Shown one piece after another: positions 1 through 5,288 of a DNA stretch of 6,075 bases. Location: positions 1,666-7,740 of the forward strand of contig JAUMYR010000024.1 in NCBI GenBank assembly GCA_030528545.1, written 5' to 3'. The position numbers and the translations under genes are program-made. Below the pieces are notes generated by a model that saw only the letters and a list, made by a program, of their open reading frames with translations, was not told the DNA's origin and did not search any database. Source of the stretch: Propionibacteriaceae bacterium (GTDB lineage Bacteria > Actinomycetota > Actinomycetes > Propionibacteriales > Propionibacteriaceae). Position 1 is the first letter of the stretch. Every line of letters starts with the position of its first letter.

Positions 1-4
1 CGGG

Positions 5-586
5 TCACTGGTTGTCGTAGGCCTCGACTAGGCGTTCGAAGATGGCCTCCAGCCTGAGCCGCTTCGCGATCATGGCGAGGACCTCGTCGGAGTCCTCTTC
101 GTAATTGGACGCCAGCTGCTCCACCTCGAAGCTCGGAACCCCGATGTCGGCGAAAATGTCGAGGTCCCCGATGGGCGCGGAGTCCTCGTCCTCGTCTGGC
201 TGCTCCTCGCCGAGATAGTCGACGACATCCCGGGCCAGCGGCCAATCGGTCGCGGCCGCCACATCGGACAGCAACACCTGGACCATTCTCCCCCGGACCC
301 GGCAGATCACGAAGAACTCCCCATCCACCGACACCATGCCGATAGACCCGGCGTCCCCAGGCACCCGCTGCAGGTGGGTGATGAGTTCGTCGAGGTCGTT
401 GGCGAGGTCGCTCGGCAGCACCGACCCGGTCGGGACGCCGTCCTCGCGGTGCACCTCGATGACGAAATCGATCTCCTCCTCCGTGGCGTCGTCCAGATCG
501 TAGTCGTCGTCATCGTCGGGGGTCTGGGCCGAGTCGGCGGAGTCGGTCAGGTCGAAAGGCTCGGCGTCTTCGTCAAACACGTCCAT
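5..586 (-). CDS. tRNA adenosine deaminase-associated protein
   Basis: This is a complete 193-residue acidic protein. It matches what I know of the actinobacterial family annotated as putative tRNA adenosine deaminase-associated protein, which is normally encoded next to tadA (A34-to-I tRNA deaminase) and near upp. Its biochemical role is not established. Residues 1-39 are a disordered acidic leader with an Asp run at 24-28 (DDDDDYD), encoded by GTC/GTA/ATC-type repeats on the plus strand. Residues 40-125 look like a globular alpha/beta domain (EIDFVIEVHREDG, SVDGEFFVICRVRGR). Residues 128-136 are a second acidic stretch, and 140-193 a helical tail. The ATG is preceded by a good Shine-Dalgarno. 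The TGA is four bases from the window edge, so tadA would start outside. It is transcribed divergently from upp. The family assignment is fairly secure from sequence and context; the function is inferred from association only. Confidence 0.85.
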   Translation of the reverse strand: MDVFDEDAEPFDLTDSADSAQTPDDDDDYDLDDATEEEIDFVIEVHREDGVPTGSVLPSDLANDLDELITHLQRVPGDAGSIGMVSVDGEFFVICRVRGRMVQVLLSDVAAATDWPLARDVVDYLGEEQPDEDEDSAPIGDLDIFADIGVPSFEVEQLASNYEEDSDEVLAMIAKRLRLEAIFERLVEAYDNQ

Positions 587-591
587 CTCTG

Positions 592-598
592 CTCCCTT
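592..598 (-). promoter_or_regulatory. Ribosome binding site of the deaminase-associated gene
   Basis: Read on the minus strand, AAGGGAG lies 5 nt before the ATG at 586. This supports that start. It contrasts with upp, DUF3151, thrE and the DUF4921 gene, which have no recognisable Shine-Dalgarno. Confidence 0.7.
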
Positions 599-661
599 GA
601 CTCAGCGTGGACACCTATCGTGTCAGATATCGCCAAGTCTGGCAGCAACAATTCACACCTC

Positions 662-677
662 GGCACCCGGGGGTGCC
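662..677. repeat. Inverted repeat upstream of upp
   Basis: The arms GGCACCC (662-668) and GGGTGCC (671-677) are perfect reverse complements separated by GG. The repeat sits 23 bp before the upp start, in the 114-bp divergent gap, just upstream of the proposed upp -10 box. It could be an operator overlapping the -35 region. If transcription starts further upstream, it could be a leader hairpin near the start codon. No regulator can be named from the sequence. Confidence 0.45.
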
Positions 678-688
678 CTCAGATGTGA

Positions 689-694
689 CAAAGT
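689..694 (+). promoter_or_regulatory. Possible leaderless -10 box of upp
   Basis: CAAAGT matches the TANNNT -10 consensus at all conserved positions except the first. It lies 6 nt before the GTG, the same distance as the TANNNT boxes before the DUF3151 and DUF4921 starts. There is no Shine-Dalgarno, and an in-frame TGA at 686-688 prevents an earlier start. This is the weakest of the four promoter calls. An alternative box, TATCGT at 616-621, would give a leader of about 70 nt. Confidence 0.35.
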
Positions 695-700
695 GGCCTT

Positions 701-1348
701 GTGGAACTACCTGTCATCGTCGTCGATCACCCCCTCGTCGCCCATAAGCTGACGCTCCTGCGCGATAAGAACACCGAACAGCCGACCTTCCGCCGCCTGG
801 TGGAGGAGCTGGTGACGCTGCTGGCCTATGAGGCGACGCGCGAAGTGCGGATCACCGATAGCCAGATCGAGACCCCCGTCGCTGCGACGCGCGGGATCAA
901 GCTGGCTCACCCGGCGCCGATGGTCGTCCCGATCCTGAGGGCTGGCCTCGGGATGTTGGATGGCATGCTGCGACTCGTCCCGACCGCCGAGGTTGGGTTT
1001 GTCGGCATGATCCGTGACGAGGAAACCCTTGAGCCCTACACCTACGCGGAGCGGCTACCGAAGGATCTGTCGGGACGCCAGTGCTATGTGCTGGACCCGA
1101 TGCTGGCCACCGGTGGCTCCCTGGGCGGAACCGTGCAGTTCCTGGTCGACCGTGGCGCAGATCACATCACCTGCATCTGCCTGCTCGCCGCCCCCGAAGG
1201 CATCGAAAACTTCCGTCGGCTGCTGGCCGATCTCAACGTCCCCTGCACCCTGGTGGTCGCCGCCGTGGACGAACGGCTAAACGAGATCGGCTATATCGTG
1301 CCTGGTCTGGGCGACGCGGGAGACCGGCTCTACGGCCTCGCCCAGTAG
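701..1348 (+). CDS. upp: Uracil phosphoribosyltransferase
   Basis: This cytosolic pyrimidine-salvage enzyme converts uracil and PRPP to UMP and pyrophosphate. The 215 residues are close to the usual ~208-210. Visible signatures are the N-terminal [19 protein letters not shown] (7-25), [12 protein letters not shown] (77-88), the PRPP-binding loop [11 protein letters not shown] (130-140), and the uracil-binding C-terminal [16 protein letters not shown] (197-212). No catalytic residue looks altered. GTG at 701 is the only reasonable start: an in-frame stop lies at 686-688, and the family N-terminus begins just after it. No Shine-Dalgarno is present. It is divergent from the deaminase-associated gene, an arrangement I recall as common in actinobacteria, and convergent with DUF3151. 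It appears to be monocistronic, with no uraA-type permease beside it. Confidence 0.97.
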   Translation: MELPVIVVDHPLVAHKLTLLRDKNTEQPTFRRLVEELVTLLAYEATREVRITDSQIETPVAATRGIKLAHPAPMVVPILRAGLGMLDGMLRLVPTAEVGFVGMIRDEETLEPYTYAERLPKDLSGRQCYVLDPMLATGGSLGGTVQFLVDRGADHITCICLLAAPEGIENFRRLLADLNVPCTLVVAAVDERLNEIGYIVPGLGDAGDRLYGLAQ

Positions 1349-1352
1349 TCAC

Positions 1353-1370
1353 CCGCGCTGCCCCGCGCGG
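1353..1370. terminator. Hairpin between convergent upp and DUF3151
   Basis: The arms CCGCGC (1353-1358) and GCGCGG (1365-1370) form a perfect 6-bp GC stem with a 6-nt loop. It starts 5 bp after the upp stop and ends just before the DUF3151 stop. No T-tract follows on either strand, so it is not a classical intrinsic terminator. U-less hairpins in convergent gaps are common in GC-rich actinobacteria, and it could act in both directions. Confidence 0.45.
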
Positions 1371-1371
1371 C

Positions 1372-1857
1372 TCATTGGGGTTCGTGGCCAGGGTCGTCAC
1401 CGTGAGCTTCGCCGGCCGGGGCTTCGCCCGCCGTCAGCACGCGATATCCCTCTTCGGAGGAGTCCCTCAGGAATTGCGCGCACCGTTTCGCCTCATCAGT
1501 CTCGCCGAGGCGTTCGGCCGCCCGGCTCAGCGCCCACAGCGCGCGCAGGAAGCCACGATTGTGCAGGTGTTCCCAGGGGACCTCACCGGAACCGCGCCAG
1601 CCGTTGCGGCGCAACGCGTCCAGGCCCCGGTGGTAGCCGGTGCGGGCGTAGGCATAGGCCGCGATGTCGGCGGCGAGAGTCGCGGCGTTGAGAGAGCCCT
1701 CGGCCAGCAGCGCCCAGCACAGCAACGAATCGGGATGCCGTTTCACGATATCGAGAAAACCCTCTCGTCCCCGCTCAACGAGTTCCTCGTAAGCGGGATC
1801 CTCCGGCAGGCGGGTGATCGAAGCGGGGGCCAGCAGGTTCTCGTGGGTCTCAGCCAT
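1372..1857 (-). CDS. DUF3151 domain protein of unknown function
   Basis: This 161-residue soluble protein belongs to the actinobacterial DUF3151 family, recognised from LLAPASITRLPEDPA (8-22), a helix with HPDSLLCWALLAEGSL (41-56), the hallmark AYARTGYHRGLDALRRNGW (69-87), NRGFLRALWALSRAAE (100-115) and CAQFLRDSS (126-134). The alternating helices resemble a small TPR-like fold, which is an inference. No function is known. Residues 141-161 form a polar Gly/Ala/Glu/His tail probably specific to this lineage. A longer reading to 2022 is open. The start at 1857 is preferred because the family N-terminus begins here, the upstream translation is Arg/Pro/Gly-rich with no conserved look, and a TACCCT box sits 6 nt before the ATG. 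It is convergent with upp and divergent from thrE. Confidence 0.9.
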   Translation of the reverse strand: MAETHENLLAPASITRLPEDPAYEELVERGREGFLDIVKRHPDSLLCWALLAEGSLNAATLAADIAAYAYARTGYHRGLDALRRNGWRGSGEVPWEHLHNRGFLRALWALSRAAERLGETDEAKRCAQFLRDSSEEGYRVLTAGEAPAGEAHGDDPGHEPQ

Positions 1858-1863
1858 GGACCT

Positions 1864-1869
1864 AGGGTA
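1864..1869 (-). promoter_or_regulatory. Leaderless -10 box of the DUF3151 gene
   Basis: On the minus strand TACCCT fits TANNNT and is followed by 6 nt (AGGTCC) and the ATG at 1857. Transcription would begin at or within a base or two of the start codon, giving a leaderless mRNA. There is no Shine-Dalgarno and no convincing -35 hexamer. The box overlaps the outer arm of the inverted repeat at 1865-1916. Confidence 0.6.
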
Positions 1870-1916
1870 GCCCGCCCAGCCTTTCCTCGGCACCGGCTCA
1901 GGAAAGGTCCCTACCC
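1865..1916. repeat. Nested inverted repeat over the DUF3151 promoter
   Basis: Inner arms CCTTTCCT (1880-1887) and AGGAAAGG (1900-1907) are perfectly complementary around a 12-bp centre. Outer arms GGGTAG (1865-1870) and CTACCC (1911-1916) are also complementary, with unequal gaps of 9 and 3 bp to the inner arms. The left outer arm overlaps the DUF3151 -10 box, and the inner pair covers the -35 zone. A dimeric repressor site is one reading. Chance pairing in GC-rich DNA is possible for the outer arms. Confidence 0.4.
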
Positions 1917-1976
1917 CAAGCCCTGGGCGGGGTCTGCCCGGGATCGTGCGCCTTGGCCCGGCTCGGGTTAGCGCCG

Positions 1977-1996
1977 CGGACCAGGGCCCAGGTCCG
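1977..1996. repeat. 20-bp near-perfect palindrome upstream of thrE
   Basis: CGGACC, A, GGGCCC, A, GGTCCG reads as a palindrome with 9 of 10 base pairs matched; only the A/A pair at 1983 and 1990 fails. It lies about 84 bp before the thrE -10 box in the divergent gap. It looks like a candidate binding site for a dimeric regulator, but distance from either promoter and GC-richness keep this tentative. Confidence 0.35.
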
Positions 1997-2079
1997 GTTG
2001 GGCGTAGGAGGATGCCAGCCACCGGGACCGCGCTGACCGGCTGGTTTTCATGGTCGCGGCCCTGGCCAGCGAGGGCGGG

Positions 2080-2085
2080 TAGCGT
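2080..2085 (+). promoter_or_regulatory. Leaderless -10 box of thrE
   Basis: TAGCGT fits TANNNT and lies 8 nt before the ATG at 2094. Transcription would start about at the ATG. This argues against the in-frame TTG at 2085, which overlaps the box itself. There is no Shine-Dalgarno and no clear -35. Confidence 0.55.
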
Positions 2086-2093
2086 TGTGGGTT

Positions 2094-3491
2094 ATGACCG
2101 ATCTGCCCGACCATATCGACCCGGCCTGCCTCGGGGATCAGGTGTTCGAGGACGCGCTGGAACCGGTGCATCTCATCCGCCGCTCGGACGTGGTCCTGCG
2201 CGCTGGAACGCTCATGCTCAGCGCGGGGACCAGCTCGTTGCGGGTCCGGGAACTGATGCGCAAAGCGGCGGCGGCTCTCGGCCTGGATGGCATCCATACC
2301 TCGGTCAGCTATACCCACATCATGGCGACGGTGTCCCGGCGTGGCATCTTCCGTACCCAGATCGCGGAAGCGGGACACTCTGGGATCAACGCTCATCGCA
2401 TCCAGGAATTGCAGCGGATGAGCAACACCCTGGGGGAGCGCATCACCGCGACCGAGCTGGATTCCAGGCTCAGCCAGATCGAATCGACCAAACCGCTCTA
2501 CCCGCTGTGGCTGGTGACGTTGTTCGTCGGTTTGGCCTGTGCCTCGGTCACCGTGCTGGGGCACGGTGGCTGGAGAGAGGTCCTAGCGGTGTTCCCGGCC
2601 TCCGCTCTGGGATTTTGGTTCAGCCGCATGCTCGCACGGCACCAGGTCAACCATCTCGCCTCGGTGCTCGCCACGGCGACGGTGGCCTCGGGGCTGTTCA
2701 CGGCATTCACCTCGGCCTTGGACGCCGCGATGGGCGACCAGAGCCCCCGGGTCGCCGCCGGTTTCATCTGTGCCTCAATCTTCCTCGTCCCGGGATTCCC
2801 GCTGGTGACCGGCGGCCTGGACCTCACCCGGCTTGATCTGGCGGCCGGGATCCAGCGCATCTCCTATGCCGTCATGGTGCTCGTCGCGATCACGATCGGA
2901 GTCTGGCTGGTCGCCACCGTCAGCGGGATCATGCCTGGCAGCGTCCAGCCGCCGGAGGTGTCCGCCTGGACGCGCTGGCTGTTGCGGATCCTCGCCAGCC
3001 TCGTCGCGGTATTCGGTTGGGCGCTGGTGTTCAACTCCCCGCTGCCTGTCGCTTTCGCCGCCGCCGGTATCGCCGTCATCGGCAACGCCTTCCGGCTGCT
3101 CCTGCTCGACTACGGCCTCCCCGCTCACATCGGCGCCTTCTTCGCTGGAATGGTCATCGGACTCGCCTGCGCGGTAGCGGGCAAGTGGTTCGGTCTAGAG
3201 AAGATCATCATGACCGTCCCGACCCTGCTGGTGCTGGTGCCTGGATCGTCGGCGCTTCAGACCATGCTCTACTTCGACCAGGCGGACGTGGTCCTCGCCT
3301 TGTCCTACGGCATCTCGACCGTCCTGGTGATCGTCGCGATGATCGCTGGCCTCGGCACCGCGCGGATGCTGACCGATCCAGAGTGGGCCTTCACCCGGCC
3401 CGACCCGCCATCGCTGGTGGCCGTCGTCAAACGCCAGACTCTCCGCGTCGCCCGGCGCCGCGCCAGACGGCAGGGGTCCCCGAAGCGCTGA
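2094..3491 (+). CDS. thrE: ThrE-family threonine/serine exporter
   Basis: This integral membrane protein is predicted to export threonine and serine, relieving excess intracellular amino acid, by analogy with Corynebacterium glutamicum ThrE. Its 465 residues are near that protein's length, with the two-part architecture kept in one chain. Residues ~28-130 form the cytoplasmic part (LRAGTLMLSAGTSSLRVRE at 35-53, with SYTHIMATVSRRG following). A bundle of about five helices follows (~135-280) with LVPGFPLVTGGLDL (231-244), then a second bundle of about five (~293-421) with LVPGSSALQTM (381-391). The tail (450-465) is Arg/Lys-rich, fitting an inside C-terminus. The ATG is chosen over the TTG three codons upstream because a TAGCGT box would place the transcript start at the ATG. 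Substrate is inferred from family. It is probably monocistronic, with a hairpin 26 bp after the stop. Confidence 0.9.
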   Translation: MTDLPDHIDPACLGDQVFEDALEPVHLIRRSDVVLRAGTLMLSAGTSSLRVRELMRKAAAALGLDGIHTSVSYTHIMATVSRRGIFRTQIAEAGHSGINAHRIQELQRMSNTLGERITATELDSRLSQIESTKPLYPLWLVTLFVGLACASVTVLGHGGWREVLAVFPASALGFWFSRMLARHQVNHLASVLATATVASGLFTAFTSALDAAMGDQSPRVAAGFICASIFLVPGFPLVTGGLDLTRLDLAAGIQRISYAVMVLVAITIGVWLVATVSGIMPGSVQPPEVSAWTRWLLRILASLVAVFGWALVFNSPLPVAFAAAGIAVIGNAFRLLLLDYGLPAHIGAFFAGMVIGLACAVAGKWFGLEKIIMTVPTLLVLVPGSSALQTMLYFDQADVVLALSYGISTVLVIVAMIAGLGTARMLTDPEWAFTRPDPPSLVAVVKRQTLRVARRRARRQGSPKR

Positions 3492-3517
3492 GCTGGGCAC
3501 GGCCATCCGGTCCTAAC

Positions 3518-3541
3518 CGGGCTAGCAATACCCCTAGCCCG
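3518..3541 (+). terminator. Stem-loop terminator after thrE
   Basis: The arms CGGGCTAG (3518-3525) and CTAGCCCG (3534-3541) are perfect 8-bp complements around an 8-nt loop, starting 26 bp after the thrE stop. No T-run follows, so it would be a U-less terminator. Its right arm is also the first half of the leftmost unit of the repeat array, so the two interpretations overlap. Confidence 0.5.
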
Positions 3542-3593
3542 AGCGCACAGGGGATTCTCCTTGGTGCACTATGTAGCCCAAACGGTCGATACT

Positions 3594-3622
3594 CTCTAGC
3601 CCGCGGGCGAAGGGGTTAGCCT
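3594..3622 (+). repeat. 29-bp stem-loop repeat, copy 1
   Basis: This copy differs from the one at 3655 at only three positions, all transitions. CTAGCCC (3596-3602) can pair with GGGTTAG (3613-3619) as RNA through one G-U wobble around a 10-nt loop. The 10-bp palindrome GCCCGCGGGC also lies inside it (3599-3608). Confidence 0.75.
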
Positions 3623-3654
3623 TGGGGCCCGTGGCCAAGACTGTGGAGTTCAGC

Positions 3655-3683
3655 CTCTAACCCGCGGGCGAGGGGGTTAGCCC
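3655..3683 (+). repeat. 29-bp stem-loop repeat, copy 2
   Basis: This copy begins exactly 61 bp after copy 1 and is 26/29 identical to it. CTAACCC (3657-3663) and GGGTTAG (3674-3680) are perfect 7-bp arms around a 10-nt loop. Where copy 1 has a G-U pair, this copy has A-U, so the stem is kept despite the substitution. Confidence 0.75.
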
Positions 3684-3835
3684 TCCATTGCTCCACCGAT
3701 TGAGCCATGGGGGCACCCTGACCCACTCGCGAAGGATTCTCCCCAGACAGCGGTCCTCCTACGGCTATCGGTCACTGAGCGGCGCCCGGGCGAGGCTCTC
3801 CGCTCCCTCACCGCCAGGCGAGCCGATCGCCGACT

Positions 3836-3856
3836 GTTCCGGTTTTGGCCGGGAAC
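3836..3856. repeat. Inverted repeat at the DUF4921 promoter
   Basis: GTTCCGG (3836-3842) pairs with CCGGGAAC (3849-3856) with one bulged G. It covers the expected -35 position just upstream of the TAAGCT box. It is a candidate operator; a chance match cannot be excluded. Confidence 0.35.
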
Positions 3857-3858
3857 AC

Positions 3859-3864
3859 TAAGCT
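3859..3864 (+). promoter_or_regulatory. Leaderless -10 box of the DUF4921 gene
   Basis: TAAGCT fits TANNNT and lies 6 nt before the GTG at 3871. The box also supplies the in-frame TAA that closes the reading frame upstream, so the GTG is the first usable start. No Shine-Dalgarno is present. Confidence 0.6.
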
Positions 3865-3870
3865 GAGCTG

Positions 3871-5268
3871 GTGCACGACCCGATCACCGTCCTGAGCGAC
3901 GGAACCATCAAGCAGGTCAGCCCATTCAACGGCACCCAGGTCTGGACCGTTCCCGGACGCGCCAATCGACCATTCGTCAACCGCGATCTTCTGCCCGAAC
4001 CGATCGATTGGAGCCTGCACGGCCGGTTCTGTTCCTTCTGCGAGTACCGCTACCTCGACTCACCGCCCGAGAAGGCCCGGCTCGTCGCCGAGCCTCCCCC
4101 CAGACAGGGCCACAGCGCTCCCGGTTCTCCTGAACCCGATGGGTCCCCACGGCCCGAGGGCCCCGGCCCCGGCGGCACGGCTGGTTCCGGCGCCGATGCG
4201 GTGGAAGATGATTCCCTGGGGTACTGTCGCTCGATCCCCGGCTACCGGAGGCTACGGCACGTGCAAGCGAGCGAACTCACCGGCACCGTGGCCGCGTTCC
4301 GTCGGGTGCCGAATCTGTTCCCGATCCTGCCCCTGTCCTACTGGCAGGCCAATCACGGGCTCAGCCTGGACGCCGAGTCACGGGCTTGGAGGAGCCGCTA
4401 CCTATCGGAGGTGGCCGGGCGCGACCACCTGCGTTTCGTCGCCCACCGTCTCGCCCTCGCCGCGGGCATGTCAGAGGCACAGTGGCACTCCCTGAGCGGG
4501 GAAAGCCAGCTGGCCCTGTCGGAAACCTTCTTTGGTTCATGCCACGATCTCATCATCGGGCACCGACATTTTTCCGATGGTGCCACCACGACCGACCAGC
4601 TCGCCTCCTCGGGAACTCTCACTCCCGACGAGCACGCCGCCTATATCGCGTTCACGGTGGAGTCCGCCGAAGACCTGCTGCGGAAGAACCCCTTCGCGGT
4701 CTATATCGCGATCTTCCAGAACTGGCTGCGCCCCGCTGGCGCCTCCTTCGACCATCTCCACAAACAGCTCGCAGCCATCGACCAGCTTCCCGTGCAATAC
4801 GAGGCAGAGCTGGCCCGGCTCCGCAAGAACCCCGACCTTTACCGCGATTACGGTGTTGACTACGCCAAACGCAACCATCTCATCGTCGCGAGCAACGATC
4901 ACGCCGTCGCATTCGCCGGTTATGGCCATCGTTATCCATCGCTTGAGGTCCACAGCCTCAGCGCGAAGGGGCGTCCGTGGGAACTCGATGACGCCGAACT
5001 GCGCGGCCTGTCCGACCTGATCCATGCCCTGCATGTCGCCAGCGGGGTCGAGACTCCCTGCAACGAGGAATGGCATTACCGGGTTCCTGGCAGCGATCTT
5101 GCCTCCCCGGTCCGGGTCGTGCTGAAGTGGCGGATCTCGACCCTGGCCGGGTTCGAAGGAGCGACCAAGATCTATCTGAACACCATGAGTCCCTGGAGCC
5201 TGCGGGACCGGGTGGTCGAACGTTTGCGTGAGTGCTCCGCCCAGCTGGGCAGGCTCACGATCGGCTGA
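3871..5268 (+). CDS. DUF4921 protein, GalT/HIT-like nucleotidyltransferase
   Basis: The 465 residues match my recollection of the actinobacterial DUF4921 family, related to galactose-1-phosphate uridylyltransferase. The N-terminus has LSDGTIKQVSPFNGTQVWTV (8-27). A zinc-knuckle-like CSFC (54-57) sits in HGRFCSFCEYRYLDSPPEKA, as in GalT. ETFFGSCHDLIIGHRHF (218-234) resembles the GalT strand leading to its active site, and AGASFDHLHKQ (289-299) is the HIT-type motif, with His295 or His297 the likely nucleotidylated residue and Leu where GalT has Pro. Chemistry is therefore probably nucleotidyl transfer or phosphorolysis on a nucleotide-sugar or dinucleotide; the substrate is unknown. Residues ~74-117 are a Pro/Gly/Ser-rich insertion. 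The GTG start is fixed by an in-frame TAA at 3859. A lipoprotein gene follows after 67 bp, but it has its own Shine-Dalgarno and no functional link is evident. Confidence 0.8.
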   Translation: MHDPITVLSDGTIKQVSPFNGTQVWTVPGRANRPFVNRDLLPEPIDWSLHGRFCSFCEYRYLDSPPEKARLVAEPPPRQGHSAPGSPEPDGSPRPEGPGPGGTAGSGADAVEDDSLGYCRSIPGYRRLRHVQASELTGTVAAFRRVPNLFPILPLSYWQANHGLSLDAESRAWRSRYLSEVAGRDHLRFVAHRLALAAGMSEAQWHSLSGESQLALSETFFGSCHDLIIGHRHFSDGATTTDQLASSGTLTPDEHAAYIAFTVESAEDLLRKNPFAVYIAIFQNWLRPAGASFDHLHKQLAAIDQLPVQYEAELARLRKNPDLYRDYGVDYAKRNHLIVASNDHAVAFAGYGHRYPSLEVHSLSAKGRPWELDDAELRGLSDLIHALHVASGVETPCNEEWHYRVPGSDLASPVRVVLKWRISTLAGFEGATKIYLNTMSPWSLRDRVVERLRECSAQLGRLTIG

Positions 5269-5288
5269 CCCGGAGCCAGCCACAGATC

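Larger units (their letters stand above)
3532..3805 (+). repeat. Degenerate 61-bp-period repeat array, CRISPR-like
   Basis: Five 29-bp units begin at 3532, 3594, 3655, 3716 and 3777, so the period is 62, 61, 61, 61 and the intervening sequences are 33, 32, 32 and 32 bp. By hand, units 2 and 3 agree at 26/29, units 1 and 2 at 19/29, 3 and 4 at 18/29, and 3 and 5 at only 15/29. Units 1 and 4 also share GGATTCTCC and a CCCT-2 nt-CCC start. The intervening sequences do not resemble one another. A 28-29-bp repeat with 32-33-bp spacers is the geometry of type I-E CRISPR, and the pattern C-rich, GC loop, GGGG, then TAGCC resembles actinobacterial I-E repeats. Repeats in a working array would be nearly identical and no cas gene is in view, so a decayed remnant or a tandem stem-loop family is more likely. 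It fills most of the 379-bp gene-free region. Confidence 0.5.

Noticed and set aside
374..688. 104-codon plus-strand frame between the two leftmost genes
   Set aside because: It is mostly antisense to the deaminase-associated gene and mirrors its Asp-rich codons as Val-rich sequence; no start signal is present.
1081..1971. 296-codon plus-strand frame overlapping upp and antisense to DUF3151
   Set aside because: It crosses two real genes, and the translation is Arg/Ala/Pro/Gly-rich, as out-of-frame reading of GC-rich codons gives.
1858..2022. N-terminal extension of DUF3151 to an ATG at 2022
   Set aside because: The extra 55 residues look like translated intergenic DNA, contain the inverted repeats and the -10 box, and are not part of the DUF3151 family as I know it.
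2085..2093. TTG start for thrE three codons upstream
   Set aside because: The TTG overlaps the TAGCGT box, so a transcript starting from that promoter would not contain it; the ATG at 2094 fits better.
1946..2836. 296-codon plus-strand frame overlapping thrE
   Set aside because: It is out of frame with thrE, has no family resemblance, and thrE has the motifs, membrane segments and promoter.
3640..3720. Complete tRNA gene on the minus strand
   Set aside because: Only a D-arm-like segment is convincing. No canonical anticodon loop with U33, T-arm or matching acceptor stem can be drawn.
3492..3870. Functional CRISPR-Cas locus
   Set aside because: Only two units are nearly identical, the others match at 15-19 of 29, and no cas gene occurs in the window, so only a CRISPR-like remnant can be proposed.
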